Assembly (NCBI GenBank): GCA_036521075.1
Contig: DATDIL010000135.1
Coordinates: 1-64,000, forward strand
Length of the DNA: 64,000 nucleotides
Direction of reading: 5' to 3'
Origin: DAIDKA01 sp036521075
GTDB taxonomy: Bacteria; Pseudomonadota; Gammaproteobacteria; Steroidobacterales; Steroidobacteraceae
Within the stretch, counting starts at the first letter, position 1. The number at the start of each line of letters is the position of its first letter. A program made the translations under genes and the position numbers. Positions 60,724-64,000 of the stretch are shown here, in pieces. Below the pieces are notes generated by a model. It saw only the letters and a list, made by a program, of their open reading frames with translations, had not been told where the DNA came from and searched no databases.

Positions 60724-62687
60724 GTACCGCCGAGCGCCGCAGCGCCGAGCCAATGCCGACACCGGCGCGGCCGCCCGGTCGCGGCGGACCATTTGCCGGC
60801 ATGGGCATACCGGTGAAGAAGGCCAAGCAGTTTCGTCCCAGCGCGCTGCGATTGCTGGGACAGCTGCGACCGGAGGCGGGAAAACTCCTGGTCGTCGTGA
60901 CACTCGCCATCATGGCGGTGGCCTGTTCGGTGACCGGCCCGCGGCTTTTGGGTGAGGCCACCAATATCGTGGTCTCCGGTGTCGTTTCGAAATCGCTGCC
61001 ACCGGGCGCGACCCAGGCGCAGATCCTTGCGCAGCTGCGCGCCTCGGGTCACGGCGCACGCGCCGACATGCTCAGGGGCATGCAGCTTACTCCCGGGCAC
61101 GGCGTGGATTTCACCGCCCTGGCCCGTCTGCTGTGGTTGACGCTGGCACTGTATGTGTGTGCCGCAATGTTCACCTGGGGCCAATCCTGGCTGCTCAGCG
61201 GCATTGTGCAAAGAACCGTTTATACGCTGCGCGAAAGTGTGGAAGCGAAGCTGCACCGCCTGCCGCTGCAGTACTTCGACGCCAACAAGCGCGGCGAGGT
61301 GCTCAGCCGCGTCACCAATGATGTGGACAATATCGCGCAGAGCCTGCAGCAAACGATAAGCCAGCTGATCAGCTCGGTGCTGACCGTCGTGGGCGTGGTT
61401 TCGATGATGTTTGCACTGTCATGGATGATGACCTTGATCGCGCTGGTGACGGTGCCGCTGACCATCGGCATCACCACTTTCATTGCGAAGCGCTCGCAGA
61501 AGCTGTTTGTCGCGCAGTGGACACATACCGGGGAGCTGAACGGCCAGATCGAGGAGATGTATTCGGGCCACGCACTGGTCAAGGTATTCGGACAGCAGCG
61601 CGCGGTCGCGGAAAGATTTGCCGCCAAGAACGACGCGCTGTTCCAGACCGGCATGGGCGCGCAGTTCATCAGCGGTCTGATCATGCCGGCGATGACGTTT
61701 GTCGGAAACCTCATCTACGTGGCGATCTGCGTCGTCGGTGGCATTCTCGTGGCTTCCGGATCCTTGCAGGTGGGTGACGTACAGGCGTTTATCCAGTATT
61801 CGCGGCAGTTCACGCAGCCCCTGGCGCAGTTAGGCTCCATGGCAAACCTGCTGCAGTCCGGCGTTGCCTCGGCCGAGCGCGTATTTGAAGTGCTGGACGC
61901 CGAGGAGGAGCGGGCTGACCCGATCGATGCCAGGACCGCCAAGACGCCCCGCGGGCAGCTGGCTTTCGAGGATGTCGCATTCCGCTACGCGCCCGACAAG
62001 CCGCTGATCGAGGACCTGAACCTGTTGGCGGAACCGGGCCATACGATCGCCATTGTCGGGCCGACCGGGGCGGGCAAGACGACGCTGGTCAATCTGATGA
62101 TGCGATTTTACGAAGTCGATGCCGGGCGCATCACGCTCGATGGCGTCGATATCGCACGAATGACCCGACGCCACCTGCGTTCCCAGATGAGCATGGTTCT
62201 GCAGGATACGTGGCTCTTTGCCGGCACCATCCGCGACAACATCGCCTACAGCCGGCCGGGAGCCACCGAGGAGGAAATTGTCGCCGCCGCGCGCGCCGCT
62301 TATGTGGACCGACTGGTGCACGCGCTGCCGAAGGGCTATGACACGATGCTCGACGGAGAAGGCGGCACCCTCAGCACGGGCGAGCTGCAACTGATTTCCA
62401 TCGCCCGCGCGTTCCTGGCGCGCCCCTGCGTGATCATCCTGGATGAGGCCACCAGCTCGGTAGATACCCGCACGGAGGTGCTGGTGCAGAAGGCCATGCG
62501 CGCACTGCGCGCCAATTGCACGAGCTTCGTCATCGCACATCGCCTCTCGACCATTCGTGACGCAGACCGAATCCTGGTGATGAACGCGGGTCGCATCGTG
62601 GAACAGGGCACACACTCTCAGCTGCTCGCATCCGGCGGCGCGTACCACGCGCTCTACCAGGCGCAGTTCGCGGATGTCAATGCCTGA
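60720..62687 (+). CDS. ABC exporter half-transporter B (canonical catalytic residues)
   Basis: 655-residue MdlB/TM288-like half, longer by an N-terminal ~45-residue Pro/Arg-rich extension (MSTAERRSAEPMPTPARPPG) and a ~70-residue periplasmic insertion between TM1 and TM2. The NBD has Walker A GPTGAGKTT, Walker B VIILDEATSSVD with catalytic Glu and switch His (VIAHRLSTI), but the signature is LSTGELQ instead of LSGGQ. The altered signature faces the partner's altered Walker B in the same composite site, so one site is degenerate and the other active. The likely role is drug, lipid or peptide export. Confidence 0.92.
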   Translation: MSTAERRSAEPMPTPARPPGRGGPFAGMGIPVKKAKQFRPSALRLLGQLRPEAGKLLVVVTLAIMAVACSVTGPRLLGEATNIVVSGVVSKSLPPGATQAQILAQLRASGHGARADMLRGMQLTPGHGVDFTALARLLWLTLALYVCAAMFTWGQSWLLSGIVQRTVYTLRESVEAKLHRLPLQYFDANKRGEVLSRVTNDVDNIAQSLQQTISQLISSVLTVVGVVSMMFALSWMMTLIALVTVPLTIGITTFIAKRSQKLFVAQWTHTGELNGQIEEMYSGHALVKVFGQQRAVAERFAAKNDALFQTGMGAQFISGLIMPAMTFVGNLIYVAICVVGGILVASGSLQVGDVQAFIQYSRQFTQPLAQLGSMANLLQSGVASAERVFEVLDAEEERADPIDARTAKTPRGQLAFEDVAFRYAPDKPLIEDLNLLAEPGHTIAIVGPTGAGKTTLVNLMMRFYEVDAGRITLDGVDIARMTRRHLRSQMSMVLQDTWLFAGTIRDNIAYSRPGATEEEIVAAARAAYVDRLVHALPKGYDTMLDGEGGTLSTGELQLISIARAFLARPCVIILDEATSSVDTRTEVLVQKAMRALRANCTSFVIAHRLSTIRDADRILVMNAGRIVEQGTHSQLLASGGAYHALYQAQFADVNA

Positions 62688-62728
62688 AGGGTTGCGCTAA
62701 AGGCAGCCACCCTTATATCCTGACAGAC

Positions 62729-63286
62729 ATGTACAAGCGCCCCGTCGGTACGATTTATCTGCTGAAGCGCGCGGAACTGGCCGTACGCAGCTGCATGGAT
62801 GTGGCACTCGCCGAGTTTGATCTGACGCCTGCGCAGTTTCTCATGCTGTATCGATTGCGCGACCATGCCGAGCTGTCGGGGGCCGCGCTGGCACGTGACA
62901 TCGGTGTGCGCCCGCAGTCGATCATAGGGTTGATCAGACCTCTGCAGAACAAGGGGATTCTGGAGCGCGAGCCGAGCCCGGCGCACCAGCGCGTACTGCA
63001 CATGCGCCTCACGAGCGCGGGCAAGAAGCTGTTGGCCGATGCGGTGCGAGTTGCGGGGCGCATCGAAGCTGAACTGCTCGCGGACCTGGATGACAAACAG
63101 GTGGCGGCACTACAGGAGGTGCTCGCTGCGTTGTGGAGGAGTGCCGAGGGCAACGCGCTGCACCCGGGCTCGATTCGCGCCAAGGCGCAGGAACTCATGC
63201 GTGCGCATATGGCGGTCTCGCATCGCCGTGGGCCACGCGCCGCGCCGCAGCGGACGCGAACTGCGGCGGTTCGACCGCGCAGATGA
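62729..63286 (+). CDS. MarR-family regulator
   Basis: 185-residue winged-helix regulator: MLYRLRDHAELSGAALARDI and GVRPQSIIGLIRPLQNKGIL is the HTH, EREPSPAHQRVLHMRLTSAG the wing. The C-terminal ~45 residues are Arg-rich (SHRRGPRAAPQRTRTAAVRP) and unusual for MarR. It lies 41 bp downstream of the ABC exporter on the same strand and 12 bp before the oxygenase gene; it may regulate the exporter, a frequent arrangement for MarR proteins, or the oxygenase. Confidence 0.87.
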   Translation: MYKRPVGTIYLLKRAELAVRSCMDVALAEFDLTPAQFLMLYRLRDHAELSGAALARDIGVRPQSIIGLIRPLQNKGILEREPSPAHQRVLHMRLTSAGKKLLADAVRVAGRIEAELLADLDDKQVAALQEVLAALWRSAEGNALHPGSIRAKAQELMRAHMAVSHRRGPRAAPQRTRTAAVRPRR

Positions 63287-63298
63287 CGAAGACATTCG

Positions 63299-64000
63299 AT
63301 GCAGGCTCCAGAGGTATCTGCCGCCGTTAATTACCTGCAGCACATGCAGGAGCTGCCGGTGTTCTATTCCGAGCGCCAGCAGGATAACAACCTGAAGCTC
63401 GCAAGCCACGAGATCCGCGTGACCAACGCCCGGCGCCTGAGGCCGCAGCCCAGCTTGGAGCGCTCGGGCTTCATGCTGACGAGTCACCTCAGCGCCGTCC
63501 CGGACTTCACCGATGCGCAAGGCGTACGCCGTATCTACCGGGAGGAGATCGCCGAGCTGATTGGGGGAATAACCGGGGCGCCTCTGGTCGTTGCCACCGT
63601 CAGTGGCGTCGTTCGCTGGAGTGAGCGGCGCGGGGATACAAGTGGTTTTGTCAATTCGCGACCCGGCCGGTTCGTCCACGTGGACTACAGCCGCAAGTCG
63701 TTCGCTGAATTCGCTCGAAGGCAGGTGGCGGAGCGCGGGGACGCGGAACGCTGGCTGAATGGACGCTACGCCGCGTTCAATATATGGCGCGTCTTCTCCG
63801 CACCACCCCAGGACGTGCCCCTGGCCGTTTGCGACGCGAATTCGGTGCAGCCCGAGGATGTCGTCACCGGCATGGCTGTGATCGATGCGCCAAACGTGCC
63901 GGAATTGCGCTTCGAGTCTTCGCTATTTCATTTCAGCCCACGCCATCGCTGGTACTACTTCCCCGACATGACTGCCGGGGAGGCCTTGGTTTTCAAGGCG
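63299..64000 (+). CDS. CmcJ/NvfI-type Fe(II)/2-oxoglutarate oxygenase-like protein (3' end missing)
   Basis: 234 codons, open to the window edge. MQAPEVSAAVNYLQHMQELP starts the protein; the FVHVDYSRKSFAEFA segment has the HxD-like metal pair, ERWLNGRYAAFNIWRVFSAP and PLAVCDANSVQPEDVV are family-typical, and WYYFPDMTAGEALVFKA leads towards the distal His/Arg that lies beyond the edge. CmcJ/NvfI-like proteins occur in beta-lactam (7-alpha-hydroxycephem) and fungal meroterpenoid chemistry and widely in bacteria with unknown substrates. The ATG follows the MarR stop by 12 bp. Assigned from motif layout; substrate unknown. Confidence 0.7.
   Translation, partial: MQAPEVSAAVNYLQHMQELPVFYSERQQDNNLKLASHEIRVTNARRLRPQPSLERSGFMLTSHLSAVPDFTDAQGVRRIYREEIAELIGGITGAPLVVATVSGVVRWSERRGDTSGFVNSRPGRFVHVDYSRKSFAEFARRQVAERGDAERWLNGRYAAFNIWRVFSAPPQDVPLAVCDANSVQPEDVVTGMAVIDAPNVPELRFESSLFHFSPRHRWYYFPDMTAGEALVFKA

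Noticed and set aside
59071..60903. 610-codon open frame antisense to ABC exporter half A
   Set aside because: The plus-strand frame has all ABC motifs. The antisense product is His/Arg/Gln-rich without motifs, as expected of mirror frames in GC-rich DNA.
1..64000. tRNA, rRNA, transposase, integrase, prophage or CRISPR elements
   Set aside because: Looked for tRNA-like ends, IS-type terminal repeats and DDE or tyrosine recombinase proteins; none is visible. The disrupted genes show no insertion.

Overview
This 64 kb window is chromosomal DNA from a GC-rich Gram-negative bacterium. The gene mix (TonB-dependent receptor, lipoprotein with a lipobox, ABC-M1 peptidase fusion, quinoprotein dehydrogenase, SRAP protein, ECF sigma factor, oxidative pentose pathway) fits a proteobacterium. 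The style of the secreted proteins suggests an environmental gammaproteobacterium of the Steroidobacter/Nevskiales/Xanthomonadales kind, but that placement is inference. I see no rRNA, tRNA, CRISPR array, transposase or phage gene.

Region 1 (1-10195) is a sugar-acid catabolic cluster. It holds a FucP-type sugar permease (cut by the window edge), an SMP-30 lactonase, an alpha-ketoglutarate-semialdehyde dehydrogenase, an AraD1/GguC-type FAH-fold dehydratase, a Gfo/Idh/MocA sugar 1-dehydrogenase, a GntR/FCD regulator, a second FAH-fold enzyme, an ACS-type MFS carrier and a secreted GH39 glycosidase. Together they outline non-phosphorylating oxidation of L-arabinose, D-xylose or D-galactose: sugar to lactone to aldonate to 2-keto-3-deoxy acid to ketoglutarate semialdehyde to 2-oxoglutarate. 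The aldonate dehydratase is not in the window. Several start codons overlap the preceding stop by 4 bases, and the divergent promoter holds a likely GntR operator.

Region 2 (10320-29656) is mixed: a broken carboxylesterase, a flavoprotein monooxygenase, an ABC exporter whose permease is fused to an M1 peptidase, a GNAT gene with an in-frame stop, a relic of an RBBP9/YdeN-like hydrolase overlapping the end of an XRE-cupin regulator, a YCII protein coupled to a SigJ/ECF41-like sigma factor, an SRAP DNA-repair protein, a lipoprotein of five ~112-residue repeats, the first of three paralogous secreted proteins, an EamA exporter, a second ABC exporter, a pirin and a thiopurine methyltransferase.

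Region 3 (29643-43925) contains glmS with a small upstream partner gene, a secreted Dcp-type M3 peptidase, an orphan siderophore-type TonB receptor, a ModE-like regulator, a 4-TM protein, and a leftward operon BlaI - HlyD - ABC ATPase - FtsX/MacB permease - GntR(YtrA). A perfect 26-bp palindrome lies between the peptidase and the small gene, and a perfect BlaI-type operator precedes blaI.

Region 4 (44235-58161) looks catabolic: a flavoprotein monooxygenase, an NAD-epimerase-like protein, the second paralogue, an alpha/beta hydrolase, and a compact leftward operon of LysR regulator, third paralogue, cytochrome c-PQQ quinoprotein and PepSY membrane protein. A small membrane protein gene follows whose 3' end doubles as a terminator for the opposite strand, then a TlpA-like remnant lacking its CxxC, an FAD/NAD(P)-binding protein and a second M1 peptidase.

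Region 5 (58253-64000) has a truncated CysB-like gene, a heterodimeric ABC exporter with one degenerate ATP site, a MarR regulator and the start of a CmcJ/NvfI-type oxygenase. At least five genes in the window are visibly decayed, each by a different lesion.
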